Source: Shimazuella soli
GTDB lineage: Bacteria; Bacillota; Bacilli; Thermoactinomycetales; Thermoactinomycetaceae
DNA length: 64,000 nt
NCBI RefSeq assembly: GCF_022511585.1
Contig: NZ_JAKWBN010000003.1
Coordinates: 248,001 to 312,000, forward strand
Reading direction: 5' to 3'
Each line of letters opens with the position of its first letter. Within the stretch, counting starts at the first letter, position 1. The position numbers and the translations under genes were made by a program. This document shows, one piece after another, positions 1 through 9,339 of this stretch. A model generated the notes under the pieces. The model did no database searches and had not been told where the DNA came from. It saw only the letters and a program-made list of their open reading frames with translations.

Positions 1-116
1 ATGAGAAAGCTGATGACAAGATTGGAACCAAAGATAAGAAACGTAATGATCCATGGGATGAAAAACCACCATTTCGCTTTAAAGTGCATATTCATGACAC
101 CTGTTATGTGGTTCAT
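1..116 (-). CDS. ABC transporter permease, N-terminal fragment (cut by window start)
   Basis: On the minus strand an ATG at 116 opens a frame that runs off the window. It reads MNHITGVMNMHFKAKWWFF and then a hydrophobic stretch, as expected for the first membrane segment of an ABC-2 type permease. Its ATG overlaps the stop of the upstream ATP-binding gene (ATGA), so the two are translationally coupled. Only about 38 residues are visible, so the family is inferred mainly from the operon position. Confidence 0.6.
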   Translation of the reverse strand, partial: MNHITGVMNMHFKAKWWFFIPWIITFLIFGSNLVISFL

Positions 117-1009
117 TGTACTTCCTCCTCCTTTTTATGAGTCTTTGCACTTGTCAGATGAACGATCAGTTGTTGCAACGATACTGGAGTGAGTTCAAGT
201 CCAAGTTCTTCAGACTGTTTGCGATCTTCTGTACTTAGTTCCCCCATGACATGGGCTGAGAGAAATCCACCAAGCGGTGTACGATCAATCACATCTTTTC
301 CTGCTGTAAAGCTTTCTACCTTTGTTGTCTGCCCAGTGACGGTAATTGCGCGTTCGCGAAGAACATCGTTATCTTCATTGATAAGTATCTTGCCGTTATC
401 GATGACGATAACATGCTCTAAAAACCGGCTTACTTCGTCGATCAGGTGTGTGGATAAAATGATGGTTCGCGGATGTTCCCCGTAATCCTCAATCAATCGA
501 TCATAGAACAAGCTTCTAGCCACGGCATCGAGTCCCAAATAAGGTTCGTCGAATATCGTAAGCGGTGCACGGCTGGCTAGTCCGATAATAATTCCGACAG
601 AGGAGAGCATTCCTCGGGAAAGCTTCTCCATTCTTCTCTTCAGTGGAAGCTCAAAATCCTCAATCAATGTATAGGCATATTCCATATCCCAGTTTGGAAA
701 AATCGAAGCAGCCACATCCAATACATCCATAATGCGAAAGTTTTCCGGATATTTTTGGCTTTCTTTAATGAAACAAATTTGACTAAGCGCATGACTGTTT
801 TCATAAGGGACTTCACCGAAAACTTTTACCTCCCCATATGTTGCAAATATTTGAGCAGTAATTATTTTCATGAGCGTTGTTTTGCCGGCACCGTTTCTTC
901 CAAGCAGCCCGTAAATTTTATTTGCTTCGATGGAGAAACTGACATCATGGACTGCTGTTACGTCTCCATATGATTTTGTCAGTCGGTGTACTTCAACTGC
1001 ATGACTCAT
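113..1009 (-). CDS. ABC transporter ATP-binding protein (YtrB/BcrA-like)
   Basis: A 298-residue nucleotide-binding subunit of an ABC exporter. Walker A GRNGAGKT is at residues 37-44, the signature is LSRGM (130-134) instead of canonical LSGGQ, Walker B TIFDEP is at 151-156 and the switch histidine lies in STHL near 188. The C-terminal 90 residues form the extension typical of BcrA/YtrB-type subunits. It lies directly downstream of a GntR regulator with a 4-nt overlap and upstream of a permease, the arrangement of the B. subtilis ytr operon (cell-wall stress) and of antibiotic-efflux operons. Substrate cannot be read from sequence. Confidence 0.85.
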   Translation of the reverse strand: MSHAVEVHRLTKSYGDVTAVHDVSFSIEANKIYGLLGRNGAGKTTLMKIITAQIFATYGEVKVFGEVPYENSHALSQICFIKESQKYPENFRIMDVLDVAASIFPNWDMEYAYTLIEDFELPLKRRMEKLSRGMLSSVGIIIGLASRAPLTIFDEPYLGLDAVARSLFYDRLIEDYGEHPRTIILSTHLIDEVSRFLEHVIVIDNGKILINEDNDVLRERAITVTGQTTKVESFTAGKDVIDRTPLGGFLSAHVMGELSTEDRKQSEELGLELTPVSLQQLIVHLTSAKTHKKEEEVQ

Positions 1010-1377
1010 TTTGTTTTTACCCCTCTCTTAATCATGTCTGTCAATTCTTCCGATGTGATTCCCAACTTTTCTGCCTCTTGAATCATCTTCACGACATACT
1101 GTGCAAAGAATTGTTCTTTCCGTTTCTCCATCAATTTCGCGTGTGCCCCTTTCGCGACAAACATACCGATGCCGCGTTTTTTGTATAAAATTCCTTGATC
1201 CACTAACAAATTCACCCCTTTTGCGGCCGTAGCCGGGTTGATCCGGTAAAAAGAAGCAAATTGATTCGTGGAAGGGACCTGCGATTCTTCAAGTAGCCCT
1301 CCTTTGATGATATCGTCCTCGATTCGTTCAGCAATTTGCACGAAAATCGGACGGCTATCATCGATTAAACTATCCAT
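1006..1377 (-). CDS. GntR-family transcriptional regulator (YtrA-like)
   Basis: A short GntR repressor of about 123 residues: an N-terminal winged helix (DDSRPIFVQIAERIEDDIIKG, then TNQFASFYRINPATAAKGVNLL as the recognition region) and a short C-terminal tail, the YtrA subfamily size. I place the start at ATG 1377 (MDSLIDDSRP), because the upstream in-frame TTG at 1392 lies inside the GGTGG ribosome-site region. It heads an operon with an ABC ATPase and permease. A near-perfect palindrome just upstream (1395-1420) overlaps the probable -10 element, which suggests autorepression relieved by a ligand or stress. Confidence 0.85.
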   Translation of the reverse strand: MDSLIDDSRPIFVQIAERIEDDIIKGGLLEESQVPSTNQFASFYRINPATAAKGVNLLVDQGILYKKRGIGMFVAKGAHAKLMEKRKEQFFAQYVVKMIQEAEKLGITSEELTDMIKRGVKTK

Positions 1378-1394
1378 AACCTTCACCACCAAAC

Positions 1395-1420
1395 TGGTTA
1401 ATTACTCATGTAACTAACCA
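1395..1420. promoter_or_regulatory. Probable operator of the GntR regulator
   Basis: TGGTTAATTAC-TCAT-GTAACTAACCA: two 11-base arms with one mismatch and a 4-base centre. It sits between the regulator's start codon and its -10 element, the usual place for an autoregulatory GntR operator. Binding is inferred. Confidence 0.6.
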
Positions 1421-1445
1421 TATAGGATTAAATTTTTGTTGTCAA
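1419..1445 (-). promoter_or_regulatory. Candidate promoter of the GntR-ABC operon
   Basis: On the minus strand TTGACA (1445-1440) and TATATG (1424-1419) are 15 bases apart. The spacer is short, but the -35 is perfect and the -10 overlaps one operator arm. Confidence 0.45.
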
Positions 1446-1532
1446 CAATTTCTATATATTTTTTGAAAAACTCAACACATCAGAACAAGTAAAATGTTCT
1501 CAAAGGTAAAGTAGTTTACTTAAATAGAAATA

Positions 1533-1555
1533 ACCCGAGGTTTTACCTCGGGTTC
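1533..1555 (-). terminator. Terminator of the M23 peptidase gene
   Basis: AACCCGAGGT-TTT-ACCTCGGGTT, a perfect 10-bp stem. On the minus strand it is followed by TTATTTCTATTT, so it most likely ends transcription coming from 1640. Confidence 0.65.
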
Positions 1556-1639
1556 AGTAGTAATACACTTATTAGACCGATAATAGGGAAATATCGACCG
1601 GATTATTGAATATTTTGTTAGTTTTATTTCTAGTTATCG

Positions 1640-2176
1640 CTATTTCTTTTGAGAAGAGCATTTATTTGCGCTTTTATAGTTTCTTTTTCCAAAGTAATAA
1701 ACTTTTTTAGAGTTAAAATAGACAGGTTTTATAACACCATTATGCTTCTCTTCAAAGTGTAGGTGAGGAGCAGAGGAATTACCTGAGGTGCCTACATTTC
1801 CAATTTTTTGACCTGCTTCGATTGTCTGTCCTTTCTTTACACTGATGTTACTAAGATGTGCATAACGAGTTTCCCACCCGTTTCCATGATCAATGTAGAC
1901 ATACTTTCCATAGCTTCTATTACCGAGGTTTCCAATCTTTTTCACTTTTCCAGAAGCAGAAGCGACAACTGTATCTCCATAACCATTTTTTCGGCTAAGA
2001 TCGATGGATAGCTTTGGATTATGGTCTTTTCGAGTTTCTCCTTTCCACGTTTGTCCACAAGGAAATGGCATTTGAAAGGAGGGAGCAGCATAGCTCTGCT
2101 CAGGACTTATTTCTACAATAGAAAAACAAGAGAAGAAAAGGACAAGAGATAAAAAACAGGATTTTATTTTTTTCAC
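1640..2176 (-). CDS. Secreted M23-family metallopeptidase
   Basis: Probable peptidoglycan endopeptidase of 178 residues. The chosen start is GTG 2176 (VKKIKSCFLSLVLFFSC), preceded by GGGGGTG; the ATG at 2257 has no ribosome site. A signal peptide ends near SYAA-PSF. The mature part begins MPFPCGQTWKGETR and carries the zinc-site elements DHNPKLSIDLSR (His-x6-Asp), RYAHLS and PHLHFE. From memory, the PFPCGQ-W-G-TR opening is common in secreted actinobacterial M23 enzymes, although codon use here is ordinary for this chromosome. Monocistronic, with its own terminator. Confidence 0.8.
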   Translation of the reverse strand: MKKIKSCFLSLVLFFSCFSIVEISPEQSYAAPSFQMPFPCGQTWKGETRKDHNPKLSIDLSRKNGYGDTVVASASGKVKKIGNLGNRSYGKYVYIDHGNGWETRYAHLSNISVKKGQTIEAGQKIGNVGTSGNSSAPHLHFEEKHNGVIKPVYFNSKKVYYFGKRNYKSANKCSSQKK

Positions 2177-2192
2177 AAAAACACCCCCTGTA

Positions 2193-2207
2193 TATCTCTT
2201 AGAGATA
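2193..2207. promoter_or_regulatory. Palindrome in the leader of the M23 gene
   Basis: TATCTCT-T-AGAGATA, a perfect 15-base palindrome just upstream of the ribosome site of the M23 gene. A minus-strand TATAAT lies at 2239-2234. It could be an operator or a leader hairpin; no regulator is known. Confidence 0.3.
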
Positions 2208-2467
2208 AAGCAATGTTTTCCTTTATAAATGAAATTATATTCAAAATATGGACGCAAATCGGATTGGAATTATGTTATCCAGTAACTCTAGTAATTTATT
2301 CTTTCTTAGGTACTCAGGATAAATAGAAGTGGAATTTTAGGAAATCTCTTTTCGTTCTGTTTCTATTGTACGTAATAGAACTTAATTTTTTTCATATAGA
2401 CATGCCAACTTATAAGGTAAAAAATACTATATAATTGCAACAGTATATTCTATTTCTTGTGCATAAT

Positions 2468-2497
2468 TAGACACAACTCTTCTTTTTTTGCTATAAT
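2468..2497 (+). promoter_or_regulatory. Candidate promoter of the nuo operon
   Basis: TAGACA (2468-2473), an 18-base spacer and a perfect TATAAT (2492-2497), about 180 bases ahead of nuoA. The rest of 2177-2681 is AT-rich. It holds a small hairpin TTCTATT-GTACGT-AATAGAA near 2363 followed by a T run, and no gene that I can support. Confidence 0.5.
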
Positions 2498-2681
2498 CAG
2501 GTCAAAAGATAGTTCTTTTCGTAAAATTTTGTCTAGTATTGTGTAGCAAGTTGAATAACCAACTCGAATAAAGATGAAGGGAAATAAAAAATTTACCTTC
2601 TAAGGACAACTATATTCTTTTTATTTAAAAAACTGAAAGCGTTTTATTTTGACAGAGGATGAATGCAAAGGGGATTCTTTT

Positions 2682-3056
2682 ATGCCGATTACCAAAGCAT
2701 TTCTGATTATTTCCATCTTTTTTATTATCGCTGTCTTACTGCCGATAGCCGCGTTTATACTAGCCCGTATATTGAGAGCCTCTAGGCCGACAGATGAGAA
2801 AGCGAAAACTTATGAGAGCGGTGTTGAATCGGTTGGAAGCAGTTGGGTGCAGTTTCATGTTCGATATTACTTGTATGCTCTTCTCTTCGTTGTTTTTGAT
2901 GTGGAAGCGATATATCTCTTCCCCTGGGCAGCCGCTTATGATGTTTTACGATCTGATATAGGATTAGCCATCTTGTTGGAGATGGGACTATTTATCGGCT
3001 TTCTGGTGTTGGGACTTATTTATGCTTGGAAAAAGAAGGTGTTAGAGTGGAAGTAA
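2682..3056 (+). CDS. nuoA: NADH-quinone oxidoreductase-type complex I subunit A
   Basis: A 124-residue membrane subunit with three transmembrane helices. The family segment [14 protein letters not shown] lies after helix 1 and [12 protein letters not shown] around helix 2, in the loop near the quinone channel. The start is ATG 2682 because AAAGGGG lies 8 bases upstream; an in-frame TTG at 2649 has no such site. First gene of an 11-gene operon in the order A-B-C-D-H-I-J-K-L-M-N. It overlaps nuoB. Confidence 0.95.
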   Translation: MPITKAFLIISIFFIIAVLLPIAAFILARILRASRPTDEKAKTYESGVESVGSSWVQFHVRYYLYALLFVVFDVEAIYLFPWAAAYDVLRSDIGLAILLEMGLFIGFLVLGLIYAWKKKVLEWK

Positions 3057-3565
3057 ACTTTGAAAATATAGACCCTTTGACACGTCAAACGATGGACAGA
3101 AATGTTCTTACTACTACCTTAGATCAAGTAAAGGCATGGGCAAGAAGTAACTCCATGTGGCCGCTGACATTTGGACTTGCATGTTGTGCGATTGAAATGA
3201 TGGGAACAGGAGGTTCACATTATGATCTCGATCGATTTGGTGTGATATTCCGAGCTTCTCCTAGACAATCGGACTTGATGATTGTCGCTGGTACGGTGAC
3301 AAAGAAAATGGCTCCATTGTTACGTCGGTTATATGATCAGATGCCCGAACCAAAATGGGTTATTGCAATGGGATCATGTGCGACAGCAGGCGGGCCGTAT
3401 GTCAAATCATATTCGGTCGTGAAAGGTGTCGACCAGATCGTACCTGTAGATGTTTATATTCCTGGGTGCCCACCAAATCCTGCCGCTCTAATCTATGGAA
3501 TCCATAAACTGCAAGAGAAAATACGTTATGAAGCAAAAACTGGAAAGAGGGTGACGAGTCAGTGA
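3047..3565 (+). CDS. nuoB: Complex I subunit B (N2 iron-sulfur cluster)
   Basis: A 172-residue hydrophilic subunit that ligates cluster N2, the last cluster before quinone. Its cysteine ligands are visible: tandem Cys46-Cys47 ([11 protein letters not shown]), Cys111 (GSCATAGG) and Cys141 (PGCPPNP). The start is GTG 3047, within the end of nuoA, with AAGAAGGTG just upstream; a TTG at 3026 is too early for that site. It couples to nuoC by a stop/start overlap. Confidence 0.95.
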   Translation: MEVNFENIDPLTRQTMDRNVLTTTLDQVKAWARSNSMWPLTFGLACCAIEMMGTGGSHYDLDRFGVIFRASPRQSDLMIVAGTVTKKMAPLLRRLYDQMPEPKWVIAMGSCATAGGPYVKSYSVVKGVDQIVPVDVYIPGCPPNPAALIYGIHKLQEKIRYEAKTGKRVTSQ

Positions 3566-4122
3566 GTGAGGAAGATAAAAAGCCACCTGTGCGTCCAAAG
3601 CCAGCCGCCAAAAAAGTAGTAGATGAGAAGGCACTGCCACCTTCCCCAAAACAACCTGTTGTGGATGATCTCGTCACTCAGTTAAAAGGAAAATTGGGAG
3701 AACGGGCAGTCTTAGAGGGTTATATTAACCAACCAAATGACCATTTACCTACCCTTATTATTTCCCAGGAAAAGTGGATCGATGTTTTATCTATTTTAAA
3801 AAATGAACCTGATCTACATTTTACCTATCTACAAAATGCTTCTGCCATTGACTATGAAACACATTTAGAAGTGGTTTTTCACCTGCATGATTTAAATCGC
3901 AAAGAACGGGTTGCAGTAAAAGTAAAACTCGACCGTGAGCAAGCTGTTCTTCCAAGTGCTTCTCATTTATTTGCTGCGGCAAATTGGAATGAACGGGAAA
4001 TGTACGATTTAATGGGAATTCATTTCACAGGTCATCCTGAACTCAAACGAATTTTATTACCAGATGAATGGGTAGGCCATCCGCTACGAAAAGATTATGT
4101 TGCCTTGGATAAGGAGGTGTAG
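3562..4122 (+). CDS. nuoC: Complex I subunit C (30 kDa)
   Basis: A 186-residue peripheral-arm subunit. The first 45 residues are a Lys/Pro-rich, low-complexity extension ([15 protein letters not shown]); the conserved part ends with the family signature [20 protein letters not shown] and [17 protein letters not shown] start at 3562 overlapping the nuoB stop. It is a separate gene, not fused to nuoD. Confidence 0.92.
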   Translation: MSEEDKKPPVRPKPAAKKVVDEKALPPSPKQPVVDDLVTQLKGKLGERAVLEGYINQPNDHLPTLIISQEKWIDVLSILKNEPDLHFTYLQNASAIDYETHLEVVFHLHDLNRKERVAVKVKLDREQAVLPSASHLFAAANWNEREMYDLMGIHFTGHPELKRILLPDEWVGHPLRKDYVALDKEV

Positions 4123-4124
4123 CC

Positions 4125-5225
4125 TTGATTCGGACAGAAGAAATGCTCTTAAATGTTGGGCCGCAGCACCCTAGTACACATGGTGTACTTCGTTTACTGG
4201 TAAAGGTGGATGGAGAGCGCATTGTAGAAGCTGAACCAGTAATCGGCTACTTACATCGTGGTACCGAAAAATTGGCCGAAGATTTAACCTATACGCAAAT
4301 CATTCCTTATACAGACCGAATGGATTATCTATCTGCGATGACCAATAATTATGCCATTGTACATGCAACAGAAAAGATGATGGGGTTGGAAATTCCTGAA
4401 CGAGCTGAGTTTTTACGAGTAATCGTAATGGAATTAAATCGGATTGCGAGCCACTTGGTTTGGATGGGTACATATCTGCTTGATATAGGAGCAATGAGTC
4501 CATTTCTCTATGCATTTCGGGACCGCGAACAAATTTTGGACTTATTTAACGAGTTATGCGGAGCGAGGCTGACCTACAACTATATGCGTGTCGGTGGGGT
4601 AAAATGGGATGCACCAAGCGGTTGGATAGGAAAAGTGGACCATTTTGTTACCTATTTGCAAAAGCAAATGAAAGAGTATCATCAACTGGTAACAGGGAAC
4701 GAAATTTTCATGCAAAGAACGAAAGGGATTGGTGTTTATGACCAAGAAACTGCCATAAGCTTTGCCCTTTCAGGAGCGAACCTGCGCGTTACCGGTTTGA
4801 ATTGGGATTTACGCAAGGATTCACCCTATTCCATCTACGAAAAATTCACTTTTGAGGTCCCTGTAGGTGAAGCAGGTGATCTCTACCAAAAGTACCTTTG
4901 TAGGATGAGAGAAATAGACGAATCACTAAAAATAGTAGCTCAAGCAGTTGATGACTTCCCAGCTGAAGGAAAGATCATGGGAAAAGTACCACGTGTTTTG
5001 CGCGTGCCAGAAGGAGAAGTATATGTTGGGATTGAATCTCCACGCGGAGAATTAGGATGTCATATCGTGAGTAAAGGGAAGGATAAACCATGGCGGCTTA
5101 AATTTCGTCGGCCATCCTTTTATAATCTGCAAATCCTCCCAACATTGCTAAAAGATGAAAATATCTCCAATTTGGTAGCTATCTTGGGTGGAATCGATAT
5201 TGTATTGGGTGAGGTGGATGGTTGA
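4125..5225 (+). CDS. nuoD: Complex I subunit D (49 kDa, quinone-site subunit)
   Basis: 366 residues, the normal family length. It begins LLNVGPQHPSTHGVLR, containing the quinone-site histidine loop, and ends in the expected PSFYNLQILPTLLKDENISN and GGIDIVLGEVD. The start codon is TTG 4125, supported by a strong AAGGAGGTG at 4111-4119. Its stop overlaps the ATG of nuoH (TGATG), so the two are coupled. Confidence 0.95.
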   Translation: MIRTEEMLLNVGPQHPSTHGVLRLLVKVDGERIVEAEPVIGYLHRGTEKLAEDLTYTQIIPYTDRMDYLSAMTNNYAIVHATEKMMGLEIPERAEFLRVIVMELNRIASHLVWMGTYLLDIGAMSPFLYAFRDREQILDLFNELCGARLTYNYMRVGGVKWDAPSGWIGKVDHFVTYLQKQMKEYHQLVTGNEIFMQRTKGIGVYDQETAISFALSGANLRVTGLNWDLRKDSPYSIYEKFTFEVPVGEAGDLYQKYLCRMREIDESLKIVAQAVDDFPAEGKIMGKVPRVLRVPEGEVYVGIESPRGELGCHIVSKGKDKPWRLKFRRPSFYNLQILPTLLKDENISNLVAILGGIDIVLGEVDG

Positions 5226-6202
5226 TGGATGCATTGCTCCTGTACTTAGGCCCTGTTATTTTATTGTTCATTGTGCTCGGTTTTGTCACTTATGCCATTT
5301 TAGCGGAACGAAAGGTGATCGGCTGGATACAGGGAAGAATAGGCCCTAACCAAGTAGGTCCTTGGGGACTTCTACAAACAGTGGCGGATATTTTAAAACT
5401 GCTGATCAAGGAAGATACCATTCCAAAAAATGCAGATCGTAGTCTGTTTAAACTCGCTCCTATCCTTGCATTTGTGCCATCTTTTGCCGTACTTGCGGTG
5501 ATGCCGTTTAGTTCCCGAATACAGTTTGCAAATATCGGTGTAGGCCTGCTTTATTATATGGCGATTTCTAGTATCACTACTATCGGCATATTGATAGGAG
5601 GATGGGCCTCCAATAATAAATATGCTCTATTAGGAGGTATGCGCTCGGCGGCTCAAATGATTAGTTATGAGATTCCGCTTGTTTTATCTGTAGTCGGAAT
5701 TGTATTAACAGTTGGTTCCCTTAATTTAAATGAAATCGTTGCGGCGCAACAGAAAACATGGTTTGTGTTTCCCCAAATAATTGGATTTGTTGTCTTTATC
5801 ATTGCTTCTGTCTCGGAATTAAATCGTACTCCCTTTGATCTGCCTGAGGCAGAATCAGAGCTCGTAGCAGGTTATCATGTGGAGTACAGTGGTTTTCGTT
5901 TCGCTTTTTTTATGTTGGCGGAATATGTATATATTTTTGCGATGTCTTCTCTTACTACGGTTTTATTTTTGGGAGGCTGGAATGCCCCGTTTGGTCTAAC
6001 ATTTTTGCCGGGAATTGTTTGGTTTATCATAAAATTTGCGCTGGTTGTTTTCTTCTTATATTGGGTACGAGCAACGATGCCCCGGATTCGTGTCGATCAG
6101 TTGATGCAGTTTGCATGGAAAGTATTGCTGCCTCTGGCCTTAGCAAATATTGTGATCACTACTTTATTAAAAGAAGTTCCTTTTTTTACTCTATACTACT
6201 AA
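5225..6202 (+). CDS. nuoH: Complex I membrane subunit H
   Basis: A 325-residue polytopic subunit that joins the membrane and peripheral arms next to the quinone cavity. Signature segments: ERKVIGWIQGRIGPNQVG, GLLQTVADILKLL and the acidic loop NRTPFDLPEAESELVAG. I chose ATG 5225, overlapping the nuoD stop, over TTG 5222. Confidence 0.94.
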   Translation: MDALLLYLGPVILLFIVLGFVTYAILAERKVIGWIQGRIGPNQVGPWGLLQTVADILKLLIKEDTIPKNADRSLFKLAPILAFVPSFAVLAVMPFSSRIQFANIGVGLLYYMAISSITTIGILIGGWASNNKYALLGGMRSAAQMISYEIPLVLSVVGIVLTVGSLNLNEIVAAQQKTWFVFPQIIGFVVFIIASVSELNRTPFDLPEAESELVAGYHVEYSGFRFAFFMLAEYVYIFAMSSLTTVLFLGGWNAPFGLTFLPGIVWFIIKFALVVFFLYWVRATMPRIRVDQLMQFAWKVLLPLALANIVITTLLKEVPFFTLYY

Positions 6203-6218
6203 AAGGAGGGTCTTAAAA

Positions 6219-6680
6219 ATGCTTGGTTTGATGAAAGGTTTAAATGTCACCTTGAAAAATATGGTGAAACCAAAAGTAACCTACAACTATCCCAAGGAAC
6301 CCCTTAAGATGCCTGATCGATTTCGCGGGATACAATATTTTGATCCAGATAAATGTATCGTTTGCAATCAATGTGTTCGTGTCTGTCCAACTGATTGCAT
6401 TTCTTTAACTGGCAAAAAGAATCCTGATCCTGAGCAAAAGGGGAAAGTGATCGATACGTACGATATCAATTTTGAAATCTGTATCCTTTGTGACTTATGT
6501 ACAGAAGTCTGCCCTACAGAAGCAGTGGTGATGACCAATAATTTTGAGTTATCGACGTATTCCCGTGATGAATTGTTCAAAAATAGAGAATGGTTATTTG
6601 CTAATGATGAAAATATCCGTTCTGAAAATACATTAAATCCTCTTCCAGCAAAAAAGCCAAAAGGAGGATCACCTTCATGA
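6219..6680 (+). CDS. nuoI: Complex I subunit I (two 4Fe-4S clusters)
   Basis: A 153-residue ferredoxin-like subunit carrying clusters N6a and N6b. Both motifs are intact: Cys46/49/52/56 (CIVCNQCVRVCP) and Cys88/91/94/98 (CILCDLCTEVCP). AAAGGAGGG precedes ATG 6219. With NuoE, F and G absent from the operon, this is the most upstream iron-sulfur subunit encoded here and so the likely electron entry point. Confidence 0.95.
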   Translation: MLGLMKGLNVTLKNMVKPKVTYNYPKEPLKMPDRFRGIQYFDPDKCIVCNQCVRVCPTDCISLTGKKNPDPEQKGKVIDTYDINFEICILCDLCTEVCPTEAVVMTNNFELSTYSRDELFKNREWLFANDENIRSENTLNPLPAKKPKGGSPS

Positions 6681-7174
6681 ATGCTGAGTTTTTCGCTTTT
6701 TCTATTTTGTCGGTTTTTGCTATAGGAGGTGCGGTTTTTTTTCTTAACTCAGTCCGTGTGATGCATATGGCTATTTCTCTTGCCTTTACATTCTTTAGTC
6801 TCGCTGGAATCTATTTTTTGTTACAAGCAGAGTTTTTAGCTGTTGTACAGGTGTTGATCTATGCGGGGGGAATTTCGATTTTGATGATTTTTGGGATTAT
6901 GCTGACAAAGCCGGAAGAAGGAAGTCCTGGTCGATCTTTTCAGTACCATCAATGGATTAGTCTTGCTACGATAATTAGCTTTTTTGTAATTATTATGGTC
7001 ATTATTTATCAATCACCAATCTTTACCCCTGCCGAAAAGGTATCTAGCCCTAGTGTGCAACAGATAGGCAGTATTTTATTTAAACAATATGCTATTCCCT
7101 TTGAGTTAGCATCCATTTTATTGTTGGTTGCATTAATTGGGGCTATTGTACTGGCCAGAAAGGAGCAGAAGTGA
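6677..7174 (+). CDS. nuoJ: Complex I membrane subunit J
   Basis: A 165-residue, five-helix subunit. The segment [20 protein letters not shown] contains the conserved glycine-rich, pi-bulge helix of the family. ATG overlaps the nuoI stop (ATGA) and follows AAAGGAGGATC. The acidic EEGSPGRSF loop separates helices 3 and 4. Confidence 0.92.
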   Translation: MNAEFFAFSILSVFAIGGAVFFLNSVRVMHMAISLAFTFFSLAGIYFLLQAEFLAVVQVLIYAGGISILMIFGIMLTKPEEGSPGRSFQYHQWISLATIISFFVIIMVIIYQSPIFTPAEKVSSPSVQQIGSILFKQYAIPFELASILLLVALIGAIVLARKEQK

Positions 7175-7175
7175 T

Positions 7176-7481
7176 ATGTATTTGACTTCTTACTTGGCTT
7201 TGGCAGCTATTTTATTTTGTATTGGTCTTTATGGGGTATTGAGCAAAAGGAATGCGGTGATGTTGCTATTTAGCGTTGAGTTGATGCTAAACGCTGTCAA
7301 TTTAAATCTGGTTGCATTTTCGCGTTTAGGGTTATTTCCAAATATAGATGGGCAAATTTTTACCTTTTTTACCATCACCGTTGCAGCAGCTGAAGCTGCG
7401 GTTGGGTTAGCAATCCTTATTTCCTTATATCGTAAAAAAGAGACAGCAGAAGCGGATCAATACAATTCTTTGAAAGGTTAG
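7176..7481 (+). CDS. nuoK: Complex I membrane subunit K
   Basis: 101 residues with three transmembrane helices. The carboxylate positions used in proton transfer are visible in [14 protein letters not shown] (helix 2) and [11 protein letters not shown] (helix 3). I start it at ATG 7176, one base after the nuoJ stop and behind AAAGGAG; the ATG at 7137 lies inside nuoJ without a ribosome site. Confidence 0.93.
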   Translation: MYLTSYLALAAILFCIGLYGVLSKRNAVMLLFSVELMLNAVNLNLVAFSRLGLFPNIDGQIFTFFTITVAAAEAAVGLAILISLYRKKETAEADQYNSLKG

Positions 7482-7494
7482 GAGGCTGATAACA

Positions 7495-9339
7495 ATGACA
7501 GGTTTAGCATGGGCAGTCCCTTTGCTTCCGCTGCTTGCATTTGTTGTGCAATTATTACTGCGAACAAAAGGCACGAAAAAACTTGTATCCTTCATTGGAG
7601 TTGGGCTGACGTTTTTGTCTTTTGTGTTTGCTGTTTATCTCATTGCACAGAGTTTCATTTGGAATCACAACATCCCAACATGGCAAATCAACTGGTTACA
7701 TATTGGTTCAAAAGTCGTTACGGTTGGTGCTAGTTTTGCGCCCCTTCAAGTGCTCATGCTTTTTATTGTGTCTTTTGTTAGTTGTTTGGTTCAAATTTAT
7801 TCCATTGGTTATATGAAGGCTGATGAACGAAGTAATACCTTTTTTGCCTATTTATCGCTTTTTACGTTTTCTATGCTCGGTTTGGTGATTGCACCGAATT
7901 TCCTGGAACTCTACTTCTTCTGGGAGTTAGTTGGTGTGTGTTCCTTCTTGCTTGTTGGGTTTTATTTTTATAAAGAATCAGCGAAACAAGCTGCTAAAAA
8001 AGCATTTATTGTAACTCGAATCGGTGATGTTGGTTTATTTATCGCGATTTGCCTATTGTTTTGGAAAGTCGGTAGTTTCGATTTTTCCATCATACAAGAA
8101 GCAGTAAAAACCAATCAAATATCTGCTGGTATGATTACCCTTATCGCTATTTTGATCTTTGCAGGGGCGGCGGGAAAATCCGGTCAGTTTCCGCTTCATA
8201 CATGGTTGCCTGATGCTATGGAAGGGCCTACACCGGTCAGTGCTTTAATCCATGCAGCGACTATGGTAGCAGCAGGAGTATTTCTTGTGGCGGAAACTTT
8301 TTGGTTATTTGAAGCATCTTCTACTGCCTTAACTGTTGTATCGTATATAGGGGCATTTACAGCATTATTTGCAGCTCTTATCGCCTTGACTCAAACGGAT
8401 ATCAAGCGGGTACTCGCGTATTCTACTGTAAGTCAGCTGGGATATATGATGTTAGGGCTTGGTTCGTTAGGTTTAACGGCTGGCTTATTCCACTTATTTA
8501 CCCATGCATTTTTTAAAGCTTTGCTATTTTTGGTTGTAGGTGCAGTCATTGTAGCATTTAGCAATGAACAGGATATTCGAAAAATGGGTGGATTAGGAAA
8601 AGAACAGAAATGGCTGGGGATTACATTTTTGATCGGCGGGCTTAGTATATCTGGGATTCCTCCATTTTCCGGTTTCTTTTCAAAAGATGAAATTTTTGCA
8701 GCAGTATATCAAAGTGGAAAATATGACTTGTTTGCAGCAGCATTGCTAACCGCTTTTTGTACCGCTTTTTATATATTTCGACTCTATTTTCTCGTTTTCA
8801 CAGGAAGAGGAGCAGTGGGTCAAACGAAGACCTTCTCTTGGTATTATCAAGTACCAATATGGGTATTGGCTGTTTTTCCCGTAATTTCTGGTTTTGTTCA
8901 ATTTCCAAAACCTATTTTAGGACAATGGTTGAAGAGTTCGGAAAGTGGAACTTTATGGTGGATAGCCCTTCTGGCTGCATTCGTTGCTCTGTTAGGTATA
9001 TTTTTGGCTTATGCGGTGTACCAAAAACAATGGATATCTGCCTCATCTCTCATGAAGTATAGTGGTTTTGGCTATCGACTTTCTTATCGTAAGTTTTATG
9101 TAGATGAGTGCTACCAAGCGTTATTTGTATGGTCTCTTAAAGGATTAGGCTGGGTATTGATGGGTTGGGACCGTTTTATTATTGGAGGTATTGCTCGTTT
9201 CATCAAATCATTACCATATGAACTTGGTACGATAGGTTCATATGTACAGAATGGTCAAGTTCAACGCTATCTTTTAATAAGTGTCTTTGGTTTTCTGCTT
9301 CTTCTCCTAACGATCACAGCGGGGAGGTTGATCTTCTGA
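7495..9339 (+). CDS. nuoL: Complex I antiporter-like subunit L
   Basis: A 614-residue proton-pumping subunit. The antiporter core carries FFWELVGVCSFLLVGFY (the TM5 glutamate), GKSGQFPLHTWLPDAMEGPTP and the HAATMVAAGVF helix. The C-terminal 100 residues would contain the lateral helix and last membrane segment. AGGAGG is 8 bases before ATG 7495, and the stop overlaps the nuoM start by one base. Confidence 0.94.
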   Translation: MTGLAWAVPLLPLLAFVVQLLLRTKGTKKLVSFIGVGLTFLSFVFAVYLIAQSFIWNHNIPTWQINWLHIGSKVVTVGASFAPLQVLMLFIVSFVSCLVQIYSIGYMKADERSNTFFAYLSLFTFSMLGLVIAPNFLELYFFWELVGVCSFLLVGFYFYKESAKQAAKKAFIVTRIGDVGLFIAICLLFWKVGSFDFSIIQEAVKTNQISAGMITLIAILIFAGAAGKSGQFPLHTWLPDAMEGPTPVSALIHAATMVAAGVFLVAETFWLFEASSTALTVVSYIGAFTALFAALIALTQTDIKRVLAYSTVSQLGYMMLGLGSLGLTAGLFHLFTHAFFKALLFLVVGAVIVAFSNEQDIRKMGGLGKEQKWLGITFLIGGLSISGIPPFSGFFSKDEIFAAVYQSGKYDLFAAALLTAFCTAFYIFRLYFLVFTGRGAVGQTKTFSWYYQVPIWVLAVFPVISGFVQFPKPILGQWLKSSESGTLWWIALLAAFVALLGIFLAYAVYQKQWISASSLMKYSGFGYRLSYRKFYVDECYQALFVWSLKGLGWVLMGWDRFIIGGIARFIKSLPYELGTIGSYVQNGQVQRYLLISVFGFLLLLLTITAGRLIF

